Below, one piece after another: positions 11,713 to 22,446 of a stretch of 64,000 nucleotides of DNA; position 1 is the stretch's first letter; each line of letters begins with the position of its first letter. Position numbers and translations under genes: made by a program. The stretch spans positions 186,001-250,000 of the forward strand of contig JAQGDQ010002387.1 in the NCBI GenBank assembly GCA_030141605.1, written 5' to 3'. The notes under the pieces were generated by a model. The model searched no databases. It was given only the letters and a program-made list of their open reading frames with translations, and was not told where the DNA came from. The DNA comes from Tubiluchus corallicola (Eukaryota; Priapulida; Priapulimorpha; Priapulimorphida; Tubiluchidae).

Positions 11713-13690
11713 AGCTTGATACTGTTGCTGCTATCTTGTGGTTGTGTGTATGAAGTTTACATATGTACACATTGGTGCTGACCATCTGAAGGTTTTCAAG
11801 GAAATGAATTCATTATATTTATAAAGATTGTCTTCCTGATTTGCTTGTGTTTTTCTTCTGTAGGCTATTAATATTATTTTTATGTTACTGTTCTGTTTGT
11901 GTTGCTTGCTTATTTCTAGCTTCCTAGTCTTTATATATAACTATGCATTACTTTCCAGTGAGAAATAACTTACCAAGAGTATGAAAGTTCACAAAAAGTC
12001 CTACTTTAACTTTCAGAAAACTTGCCATGTGATTTGAAATTGTGTTTGACAAATTTGCTGCTTTGATATGCTGTGCTGCTTTAATTGTATTTGCATAATT
12101 ATGTAAATATGTGCCATTTACTGACTATTCGCCAGTCTTGGCACAGCTACATCTCCAGAAGTAAAGTTTGAGAAAAAAAATGTATACTGATGTGCAATTA
12201 TTAAATTGCCTTCTGCTTGTTTCCATACTTCAGTAATGTGAGGAGAACAATGGTAGAGCAAAATAATTTTGCATAAATTGCCATGGATTTAATTAATCTG
12301 AAATTCTGAATGAAACTGTAGCTTATTCTCATTTCCATCATTATGGCTGAATATCTTCTACAGTATGTGACCATCAGCTGTCCAATGTTGTGCCAGTCTC
12401 AAACTTCGATTTGGGAAGTGCTCACTGTAAAGGCTTATAGAGCAAAAAACAGTCTTTTTCAGAAGAAATAGTTGTGTTTTCTATTATAAATTGGTCAGAA
12501 ATCCGACTCAGTTTTTGTTCATTTCCGGTTGTTTGAACATCTGACACAAGTTCAACTTTAACTATTTATATTATTTGAACAGTTTGAATTATGGTTGATT
12601 GTGTTTTCTGCTCCTAAAAATATTAACCTTCACACTTGAACAACTTTATTGTGCTTTTTCAGCCATCATTGATATCAGTGTAATTTGTAACTAGTCTTAT
12701 AAGCATTATGACCTGGTCAGTAAAGCAGCTAAAGTTAAAAACACTATTAAAATGAGTTCTTTGCATTTCTGGCAAATAGCCAACCAGTTAATAACCTTAA
12801 TTTCAGTTAGAATCGGATTAAATTAGAAGCCAAACATAGAAAGCAAGTACATGTATATTATTTTGCTGTCAGAATAAGTATTGCAAAATTTGATTTTTCA
12901 GTGATGCTGAATATGCTTTTGAAATATCCAGGATGCTTCACTGGACTTTTGTGAAAGGATATCATGACTTTGTCCCACGTTGTATACATCATTATTTCAC
13001 ATTTCTGTAGCAACTTGTCCTGTATGTTGAATGTCTCATTTAAGCCGTTTGCAAAAAATGCCGTCCAATTTAATGTCAAAAAGGGATTACAAAACTTGTT
13101 TTTCTTTTATTAGGCAGTGAATGATGCCCGTAGGCTGAAGATTCCTTTACTTTGACATTCTTCGTCTAGGTATTGCATCTATTCATGAGATCTTTTGCAG
13201 CAACTCACTTTAGAACTGGGTTTGAATAAACCATTGAAAAATCTGCTTCAGTACGAATATACTAGCTGTGAGTTGCTGGAGTAAGCTTTGATAATCAAAT
13301 CACAGTTTTGTGGGGGTTTGTCTTCGCAACTTTTTTGTCTTGTGTGTTTCTTCTGCTTTATGTAACTACCTGTACAATAGTAATCGTGAAAACTATAAAT
13401 GTACTCTACTTTTATTATTTAGTTTTATTATTTATAGTTTGGTTGCCACAGCAATTTTCTATTGCATAGATAGGATACACTGAGGTTGTGCTGTTATTAA
13501 TATTTAAATGAGTTGCAAGTTTGATCATTTTAGACATATGTTGTAAATATTTACCACACTATATGTACTTGTTAGGATCAGTGTGGTTTGTATACTGGCT
13601 TTAACACTTTGTTGTTACCTCACATAATGAGGTAAAAAAATTACCTCATTATGTGAGGATACTAATAAATAAAATGTTTCAAACATACTT
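11713..13690 (+). other. Putative 3' UTR of the LRRFIP gene
   Basis: No ORF of interest follows the TGA at 11710. Candidate poly(A) signals are AATAAA at 13225-13230 and the overlapping pair in ATAAATAAAATG at about 13664-13673, just after a strong hairpin. A UTR of 1.5-2 kb is inferred from the absence of earlier convincing signals, not from transcripts. Confidence 0.4.
13618..13658 (+). repeat. Perfect 18-bp hairpin with A5 loop
   Basis: CCTCACATAATGAGGTAA at 13618-13635 is exactly reverse-complemented at 13641-13658, with AAAAA as loop. The left arm, extended to 13615, is itself nearly palindromic (TTACCTCA / TGAGGTAA), so alternative folds are possible. It ends six bases before AATAAA signals and may sit at the end of the LRRFIP transcript. 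Confidence 0.8.
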
Positions 13691-13810
13691 AAAAGCTTGA
13701 CTTGAATATTTTACAAAACTGAAATTGATAATCTTCATTTTCTGCTGTGCAAAGAGTGTGGTGAACTTATGACAAAGGTCAAGGGTCAGTATTTAAGATA
13801 CCCTGTGCAT

Positions 13811-13880
13811 GCAGTCCAATACATTTTTGACAAATGTCAAAGGTCGCAGTCCAATAAATTTTTGACAAAAGTTGAAGGTC
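13811..13880. repeat. Two tandem 35-bp units
   Basis: The units 13811-13845 and 13846-13880 both start GCAGTCCAATA and continue CATTTTTGACAAA / AATTTTTGACAAA, ending in AGGTC. A related fragment, GACAAAGGTCAAGGGTCAG, precedes them at about 13772. Confidence 0.7.
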
Positions 13881-16129
13881 AAGTTTAATATGTATAAAAT
13901 TAATATGAATTTCTGCAGTAGTTCGTGCACTTTTGTAAGAAAATGGGCAATAACAAAGCGAAATTAGCTTAACATAATGTGAGTTATGCCATAAATTCAT
14001 ATGAAAATGAAGTTTCACTGAAAGGTCATCATCTAAGATGAGTTTACAGTTTATGTATAACATGTTTATTGTTGGATATTGAATAAACATTTGAATAATT
14101 TCGATCATCCATATGATGGTGAGAACAAATCCAAATGACTGCCTTACCAAATATGCATATCAAGGCAAATTTAACTAACAATTTATCAGAGAATATTTTA
14201 CTGATTAAATTATCAGTAATTAAAAATGTAGATACAAAGTGTTGTGGAATCACTAGTATGTACCACATATTAGCTGAGCCCAAGCTCTTTCACTTAAAAA
14301 TGGGCACATTGCTCCTGTCTGACAAATAGTTAATAAAAAAGCCCCGTTAATTATGATCACAATTATATGTCTTTTAAAAGAGGCTGGAGCCTTTAGAAAC
14401 TGTGTCTTCGTGTACCAGTTACTTGGCACACTTTTTGTGTTCACTAATTGATTACATCTCACATTACTTTCTTTATCCCAATTGCTCAATCCCAATTTTC
14501 CACAAGTAAATATCAGAGTAACACATGTAGAGCCAAATTTTTTCATTGATGCGTTGTAGTCAACCAAACCTGTCGTTTCATAACGTCATCTTCCTTTTAA
14601 TCCTAATGCAAGAGCTGTCACGTGCTTTATTATGCAAACAGATCCAAAGTTCATCGTAAGCCAACTGAGTAATGGGGGAGCTTAATGCGTGATTGAGAGG
14701 AAACTGCAGACTTACATCTTATGTATAAACGATTTATTTTTGTGTTTTGTGCATTGTGCTTTCTCAATAATAACGTGGCAGGTATTTTTATGTATGTCAA
14801 AGTTTGGTGTGAACTTAATTACCTTAGTTTTTTTCCTAGCTAACCTACCAGCGGGAATTTATGTAAATCAAGAACAAGAAAAACCAAAATTCAGTGGTGT
14901 GTCTTCTGTTTATTTTCACATAATTTATCAGCACAAATGACATTGCAGTAACACAGACAAGTTTTAAAGGCATTTAAATCAAACAAAAAGTATTGCTTAA
15001 AAGAACTTAACATTCTTCAAGCAAGAGATAATGTAATTCACAGGAAACAATTCTGAAAGGCCTTGTGGAAGAAACTTGACTTATATAAACAGCTGTCTTC
15101 TATTACCATCGTAAAATTGTGAGGAACAGCAGCAAAACGAGTTATTCAAAACAAATGCTGAGGCTTATGAAACTAACGAGCAAAGAGAAGAGCATGCTTA
15201 TCATAGTGACAGAAGAGACTTCATTAGCAATTATAAACAAACAATTAGACAATAGAAAAAAGAAAAGACACGGCACTTCAGTACACTATTAGGTGAGAAA
15301 GAGAAACGCAAACAATCAACAATTTTTTTGGATTTTGTAATATAGACACTTCTTAAAAGTGCAGAAAATCTTACCACATGCGAAAGAACACAATTATGAA
15401 AAATGCACAGATTGGGACAATAATCATGATTCTCATTTATTGTCTAATGTTGTCCAACGACAGAATTTCGTCAGATCTGAGTTCTCGCTGGTACTTTATC
15501 AGATTCTGGTAGCATATAAAGTAGCTGTGCAAAATCGCGTCACTCGAATTACGGACTTTTTCATATGTATATGCAATAGCTTGGCTTGGCTGGACCTGTA
15601 TTTCTAGGTCACAAAGACACGAGATTGCAAAATCAGTTTTAAGTGGAAATGATGAAAATCTGTCTTCAGCTCGCTTTATGTTCAAATTTTCGCCAAAACA
15701 TCGGACAAGCTTTTGTCAAAATTAATGAGGAGTAAGAACTTTGGGTTCACTAAACAATGGATAGCAATTTTACTGAATTGTAGACATCTGTTATTGTAGA
15801 GAGAAACTGAGGCTGGCAATTGGCTTAAGTTAAAACATATGCACTGGTATGAATTGACCAACGTCCACTAAGCTGTTAACAAATGTCATTCACAGCTTTT
15901 GACGTACCAAGAGCAATATCAACAAGCCACTTTTTGTGATGTAATGTCGCCAATATTTAGCCCACTGAACGATGAGAAGTGCTACATCAGTACTAGATAA
16001 GATGGCATCTGCTACTGGTCAAGATTGCAACTAAATTCTCCAGCTCATTTTAGAGCTCAGTTTTGTAAGCGTTCTTCTGAGGTGGTTGCGTTTTAACAGC
16101 TGAAACTTTTTGCAGTTATCCATAGAACA
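13881..16129. other. Stretch with no supported gene
   Basis: No exon with convincing codon structure and splice sites was found. Near 15122-15255 a + strand stretch reads as a charged peptide (EEQQQNELFKTNAEAYETNE) before a TAG and may be a relic of coding DNA, but nothing identifies it. Confidence 0.4.
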
Positions 16130-17550
16130 AATTGTCAGATGATTGATTCCTGCGCTGACCTGAACAACCCATTAACCACGATTGCTACCCAGATGCACAA
16201 GATCCAGAAACAGTTCCTTGTATTTGCCATGAAGGCTGGAACGGAGATTACTACGATAGTCAAGGGGCATATTAGAACATGCACGCCAAATGCCATAGGT
16301 CCATCAATTCCTAACTGTAGCTGTTTGGAAAGATGTGGAGACCTATGTGAAATAGACACTGACCCCTCCCTCCCACCCCTTGCCAAAACAGGGATATCTG
16401 CACAAAAATTAATGATACTTTTTTTGTCTGTATGATTTTGTGCTACTGTATAGAAAAAAGTCCCTGCATCAGCTATGAGAAATGATACCTATATACTAGA
16501 TTCAGATGATGAAGCTCCGCCGTTTTGTGACTGTGTGATCCTGCTTAGAAGGCGAATTTTATGTCATTTTTACTCTTTGCCAGGACTACGACTGTGTTAA
16601 TGGAGAATGCAAACCAGAATCAAATAATTCAACTTAGCCTCATTGTGACTGCGAAGAAACTTACATAGGAGATCATTGTAATATTGATCTTCTTTGTAAG
16701 CCGAGTCCGTGTGTGAGTGGAGGGACGTGTTCTGATGACTACTATATGTGTGCTATATGCAGGCCAGAATGGGTAGGAAATAACTACAAATATTACAAAT
16801 CCTTGTAAATCTGCACCTTGTCTGAAGGTAAAAAATGCACTCAAAATACCACAAATCCATCATTTCCTACAACTGTATAGAAGGGATTTGAGGGAGACTT
16901 CTGTGAAATGGACATTGATCCTTGTTTGTCAAGTCCTTGTGAGAACAGAGCCCTGTGCACGGAAATTAATGACATTATTAAGTGTGACTGCTTCTGTGAC
17001 AATCAGATAATCCGTGTGAACATGGAAACTGTGAACCTTACAGCAATGATACATCGAAGCCACATCGCCACTTTGACGCTGGATAAATGGGTAAATATTT
17101 TGATCAACCAGTGTGACTCTAATCCATGCCCGCCACAATGACAGGACTTGCTTTGATGTTGTATATCAATATTATTGTCATTTCAGGCCCAGAATAGCTG
17201 GGTAGTAGATGCACCATGAGGAATCCATGTCATAATTCTCCTTGTCTTGATTGCGTCTGCTACCTCAGCCCTAAGAACCTTGTGATGTACATTGTGCCAG
17301 AGAGAAGTACACCAGTTTCTGTGTGATTTGCAGCCACGTCAAAATGGTGGGACGTTCACGTGTACATGCGCAGACGGTTGGTGGGTGAATGATGTGAAGT
17401 GCACTATTCGTGTTTCCCGAATCCTTGTCATTATGTGGTCAGTGAATTGTTGAGGAAAGTGACAACAGCATTGTTATTTGTAAATGTGCTGTTGGTTGGA
17501 TTGGCTAATTTTGTGAAACAAGCGGTGGTCCATGTAATGTTAAATGTTAT
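16130..17550 (+). pseudogene. Decayed tandem EGF-like repeat coding region
   Basis: Successive fragments have EGF-domain cysteine spacing but switch frames or hit stops: PCICHEGWNGDYYD (about 16215-16260); NCSCLERCGDLCEIDTDP (about 16313-16365); DYDCVNGECKPES (16584) interrupted by TAG at 16635-16637; CDCEETYIGDHCNIDLLCKP and SPCVSGGTCSDDYYMC (16643-16750); GFEGDFCEMDIDPCLSSPC (about 16885-16940), ending at TGA 17139; GGTFTCTCADGWWVND (about 17350-17398); and DNSIVICKCAVGWIG with TAA before FCETSGGPC (about 17460-17535). The run is nearly intron-free, about eight units. EGF arrays occur in extracellular adhesion and signalling proteins. It lies upstream, on the same strand, of the membrane-protein exons at 19272-22446 and may be the lost ectodomain of that gene, or an independent relic. 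Confidence 0.75.
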
Positions 17551-17976
17551 CTAGAATATAAATATTTTTTCTTAGCTATTAAGTTATGAAAATACTGAAA
17601 TAAAACTTTTAACGAAACGCTGAATTTGCAACGTATCTGTACACTTAGAGGTCCTCAGCTTTATGAACGATCTTCATTATGTTAACGGTGTTAGCTTATC
17701 TGGCTTTAACTATAATGCTGCAATGAAGTTGGGTCTTCACCGCCAGGGCGTCTGATTGGCCGCTCCTCTAGTTAGTTTGTTCCCTCGTATTTCGCATGCC
17801 AAATGGTCAGGGTTCAAAGCTAGGGTGATGAAACTTTATACAAACAGACAGAGATTTGTAGAAATAATTCGCCTATGATCTTGTCTTGTGTACTTCATGC
17901 AGGTTTGCCTTCGGAACAGGTGCCACGATAGTAAAGACACCTGTCCGTTTACTTCCTGAATCAAAGATACTGTTCC

Positions 17977-18085
17977 ATATCGGCAGTTTTATACCTTGTA
18001 TGCAAAACTGATATGGATACCATCAATGGATCGAAACATCACAATATAGTGGTAAGGGGTGAAAATAAATGGCGGTTTGCCATCC
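17977..18085. repeat. Dispersed repeat copy 1 (hairpin plus CATCACAAT...GGGGTGAAAA)
   Basis: Bases 18001-18085 match 38545-38635: GATATGGATACCAT against GATATGGAATGGC, then AAACATCACAATATAGTGGT against AAACCATCACAATGTGGTGGT, then AGGGGTGAAAATAAATG against AGGGGTGAAAAGAAATG. In this copy an inverted partner of the GATATGG segment (CCATATCGGCAGTTTT at 17977) makes a hairpin. No coding capacity. Confidence 0.6.
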
Positions 18086-19271
18086 TTACAGTCCTACGAA
18101 ATCCTATATCTACTCCATAATCGAATTTATAAAAAAGATAATTATTAAATTCAGAATCAAGATGATGTACATACACTGTATATTTTTGTGTCACTATTTA
18201 GGTGGACATTTTTTGTCTCTTGATCATTTTATTTTGATTCCCACTTTGTCTCTGACTATGCTGACAACTGGATCAGTTAAAGTTTGCTCTGTAAACAAAA
18301 TTAAATACCATTGACATGGCTAGATATTATACTTTATCATTCATATTTGCTTCTGCTTCTGTTTGCAGAATATCACCTTTCTCTCTTACTCTTATTATTA
18401 ATCACCTATGTGCAGTATCTGGATAACTGGCACGGCAATAGAACTATAAAAGGGAGTTCTGGGAAAAAATTAAGTCAGGTTTATAGTCTTGATTTGTGGT
18501 CCTTGTGAAGCGAAGTCAAAAGCTCTCTTTGTTGATAGATCGTGCAGTAACAATAGGTCCTAGAATCTAGGCTTGTATGTACGGAACGGCATACATACTT
18601 ACTGTTAGGAAAGAACCAATATCTCAAAGACAGAACATGGTAACATGTAGCCTACATTTTAAGCATGATATGTAAGACTGCCATACTAACTCAGTGTGCC
18701 ATTGGTAAATACATAAATGCATAGATATAGCCCAACTATCATCGCAGTATGTACAACTATTGCCTCGTACAATAATAGTACCCGTACAGGGGCAGTTACA
18801 ACAATGTTATAAAAAAGCACAGGCAGTTCCAAAACCTAATATACAACACAGCTATAAATATTGTAACACATCATCAGACGTCAGTCAGGTCTGAGGTAGC
18901 AAACAAGTTTCTTATCACACTTCTGACACCAGTGTAGTGAAGAGGCGCTTCGTGTCAAATTATGTTGATGTGCGCAGCTCAGTTAGATCAAGACAGAAGA
19001 GAGATTTATTGTAAAATCCCTTGCCAGGCCCTTTGTTGCGTGTTCTTGGCGATGGTCTGAATCGTCAGATTTTTTAATTAAAACACATTTGCTGCTAGTC
19101 AAACGTTCAGGTGTCAGTTTGTTTTTGCATATACATGTAAATTATATTATCTGCTAGCACAGAGTCCAGTTCATGTATCAGGCATAAAGCTAAAATAGGC
19201 TAGATGCATTAAATAATCATGCTTTTTTTAGTTTTTCTGCATTCTTTAACGTTGGCCTTACCTATTTTCAG

Positions 19272-22200
19272 CTTTTACAGTGGTTGCCTTTAGTAATGCG
19301 ACCCAAGCAGTCAACTGGGCTTATCACGTCCGTTTCAATGGCGTCTCCAAGAAATTAAAATGGAGTGCGCCTGAGAGTGAGATGTCCGATGAGAACTTGT
19401 GTTTCTTTGCACAGTATAAAATCAACAGCACTTCATGGAAGGTTGGTTTCGCTATTAGTTATTCTTGCCATTCGATTTTTACGTGCAATCAAATAGATAA
19501 TTACTCCTTATTTCAATGATGTCTATTTGATTTAATACCAAAAAGGTGCTAGAAAGCACATTTTTGATGACTGTCATCAAAAGAAATGAATTAACAAAAT
19601 CCTTCAACGGAAACTTACATTCGACTTTTAACTCTCATTCTGTTCTGTAATCCGAATGCAGAGAAAGTTGTTATTTAGCATGTCGTTTGATGTACAGTGC
19701 ACAAGGTACATAGCTTTTCCAGTTCGGAATTTTTCTTTTAAATGAAGCCAATTCCTCTCTTGTCCTCCGTAAAGATTTTATAGTCCTACTCTGCCAGCCC
19801 ATTCTGCATTGTAGTTCCTATTATTGCATTAAATAAAGTTGAACTCGAGTGACATCACATATTAATTATTTAGAAGCTCGACTGTCACATGTGCTCTCGG
19901 GTGTCCTTTATTATGAATACTACAAGTTTCAATTTTGCCAGGATTTACCTTGTGGCGATGGACGGATTTCGCACAGCGTCAGGTCTGCTCGTATCGGATC
20001 ATGTGAAGGTTATAGTTCAGATTTGACTTATGGTATGACAACTTGCTTATGCCAGAAGGATGAAATGCAGGATTACACTTGCCCTCCTGCGTCTGAAGCT
20101 ATGACAGGTAGCATTAATTACTGATCTCATAACTGGAACAACTAAAACTCCCTTTTCAACATTTAACATTTCACTGCCATTAGACCATTTTCCTACTCTG
20201 TGGAAAACCGCTAACGTCTGTCACCAACTCCAATCTTCTCAGTCTTGAAACTAGTCAAAATGAAGAACTAATCAAAATTAACAATTGGATGATAGCTAAC
20301 AAACTAACAGTAAATTATAACAAGATCAAGTACATATTGATTACTAATAAACCTACTCGTCCTATTACAATCAAAATAAGCAATAATGTTCTTTATCAAA
20401 CAAATAGAATCAAATATCTTGAACTACATATAGACGTTCACATGAAATAGAATACATACATAAAAACCATTGCGGATAAAGTTAATAAAAATTCTTGTAC
20501 AATCAGCAGACTTACGTACTACACTGATACAAAAACCGTGAAGATGATATACTACTTTTATACATCCCTATTTGCTTTGGGATGGGGGAGAGCAAAAAAT
20601 AATAGCCTGCAATAATATATGTATAGACTGCGAGAGATCCAGGTTGGTTTTGATATGATTGTGATTAACGAAGAAAACCATGCGACATTTTTAGTTTTAC
20701 GATACGTCACGATGTCGAGGTAAAAAAGCAAATAATGGACACCTATAGACGTAAAATTCTACGAAAAGTTTATTATATTTCAGTTTTGTTATGGGTTGAT
20801 GTATTTATCTACGCATTGTTTGGAATACCTTGCGTCCTATTGGTGTTTGTACTAACGCCATATCTCATATGCTCAAAACGCAAAGACTGTAAGAATGAAG
20901 ATGATGATGATGATGAAGACATTCCATTAGATGACAGCTCTTCAGTATCAAGTCTTGCAAATGGTGTTGTTAGTGAACAAAGGCAGGAAGTGCGGCAATC
21001 CTTGAGTGCCGTGAACAATACAATAATTTCAAATGACGGTGTGTCTTTGGAGAACTTTGATACTCGAACAAGCTTCAGTTATGTCGCAACAGACGGCACT
21101 ATAGTATCACATGGGACTCGGCCACAGGAAAATAATAATTATGATTTAAGAAGCATTACGGAACCAATACGTCCCGAACAAGGTACAAATAATGTTTTCG
21201 TGGTTCTACGTAACACATATTTAGTTGCTTTACTTAGTGAAATATTTGAATTTTCAGCAAAATGTAAAATTGTAAAGAAAAACTAAATTCTTAAAGGGGA
21301 ATAAAATGGAACTTTAAGGTATATCCCCCAAAAAACTTTCCACACAAAGTTACGTTACCCAGCCTTACGCTTACCTGTTTGAACGACTTATGTAATTGGA
21401 TATTCATGTATCCCAGTCATCACCACTGACTCAACCAAAAAATGCATTGCTAATCTTACCAACGGCGTAAAGTAATTCATACTTTTGCTTAGTTAGCAAA
21501 GAGTGTGCTACGAATGCTCTAATTTTTTGAAACTTTACCCAATGTTATCTAAACTTGTTTCAAATGACTTGCAGTCAAAATGGCTGCGCCAAATGGTCAT
21601 CGCCGGACTTTAAATTTACAAGTTTTATACAGCGTTACTGATAGCGCAAACTCCGCGTGTAGTAAGATATCACGTTAGTGATAAAAAATTTCAAGACGAA
21701 TTTTTAAGCTTTAATTCTCAAGAGGGTATTCTTGTCATTTGAAATGGGATTCAGGTTTTGTTATGTGATTTAACTTGTGAAGTGGTTTCTGATAAACCCG
21801 TTTGTACTTCGTTAGTTTTTTTGTATTCTTCTCCCTTTCCTTTTTCATCTTTTCCCCGTTCCATACCTCTTTTCGTATTTTAACGCAAGTTTTTGTTGCT
21901 TTCTTTCTGTTTTCCTTCTTGTGCGTTTCTCGTCTTCTTCTGCGACGTTGCTATTTGCCCCTTTTCATTTTTCTCTTGTTTTTCATCTTTTTTGCTGTAT
22001 TTCTTCTTCTTTTTTTTCAGTTTTTCACATTTTGTGTTTGTTTTTGGTTTCGATGTAAATCTTTGTTATATTATATTATATTATATTATATTATATTATA
22101 TTATATTATATTATATTATATTATATTATATTATATTATATTATATTATATTATATTATATTATATTATATTATATTATATTATATTATATTATATTATA

Positions 22201-22446
22201 TTATATTATATTATATTATATTATATTATATTATATTATATTATATTATATTATATTATATTATATTATATTATATTATATTATATTATATTATATTATA
22301 TTATATTATATTATTTAATTTCTGATGCTGATGATGATTTTACGTTTTGCAATTTTTTGTCTTTTTTTATAGGAGCAGATGCAGCTCCACCTGCTTATGA
22401 AGACTTATCACCTCCAGAGTACAATGCTGCTGTTAGACTTGAATGA
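19272..22446 (+). CDS. Single-pass membrane protein with PPxY tail, 5'-incomplete, last four exons
   Basis: Exons by splice site and phase: 19272-19441 (starts two bases into a codon), 19942-20107, 20784-21182, 22373-22446 (TGA 22444). Phases match at all three junctions, giving 268 residues; the start lies upstream and was not found. The first two exons code an extracellular part with six cysteines and an NST sequon. Exon 3 opens with a membrane segment of about 30 residues (VLLWVDVFIYALFGIPCVLL onward), followed by basic SKRK and an acidic run (EDDDDDED), so the C terminus should be cytosolic. Exon 4 ends with APPAYEDLSPPEYNAAVRLE: two PPxY motifs, the ligands of Nedd4-type WW domains. The family is not recognised. 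PPxY tails often recruit ubiquitin ligases for trafficking; that role is inferred. The EGF relic upstream may once have belonged to it. The exon 1 donor (GTTGGT) is weak. Confidence 0.65.
20190..20620 (+). mobile_element. LINE reverse-transcriptase fragment (thumb region), sense strand
   Basis: In one + frame the stretch reads ELIKINNWMIANKLTVNYNK, then IKYILITNKPTRPITIKISN, RIKYLELHIDVHMK (then an in-frame TAG), TIADKVNKNSCTISRLTYYT and MIYYFYTSLFALGWG. This is the region after the YADD motif in CR1/L2/jockey-like RTs. It has no catalytic core and is a dead fragment inside the second intron of the PPxY membrane-protein gene. Confidence 0.8.
21425..21740 (+). repeat. Dispersed repeat of about 315 bp, copy 1
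   Basis: Reverse-complementing 36165-36490 gives clear similarity along this whole interval. Shared strings include ACTTTTGCTTAGTTAGCA, CAATGTTATCTAAA, TTGTTTCAAA(T/C)GACTT, AAGTTTTATACAG(C/T)GTTACTG and AAAAAATTTCAAGAC. I judge roughly three quarters identical by eye. No ORF. It lies in the last intron of the membrane-protein gene. Confidence 0.7.
21800..22063 (+). repeat. Pyrimidine-rich tract
   Basis: About 260 bases of almost uninterrupted T and C runs (TTTTT, CTTTCC, CTTCTTC) lead into the (TTATA)n array. It lies in an intron, so long protein-like readings through it are compositional. Confidence 0.7.
22066..22314 (+). repeat. Uninterrupted (TTATA)n microsatellite, about 50 units
   Basis: Roughly 250 bases of perfect pentanucleotide repeat lie in the final intron of the PPxY membrane-protein gene, ending about 60 bases before the last exon's acceptor. 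No interruption is visible, which implies recent expansion or active homogenisation. Confidence 0.97.

Noticed and set aside
17740-17850. Possible tRNA or SINE around GGTTCAAAGCT
   Set aside because: Only a weak box B-like string; no box A at proper distance and no foldable arms.
21802-22446. Long reading through the (TTATA)n array into the last exon
   Set aside because: It ignores the clear TTTTTTTATAG acceptor at 22372; only 22373-22446 is coding.
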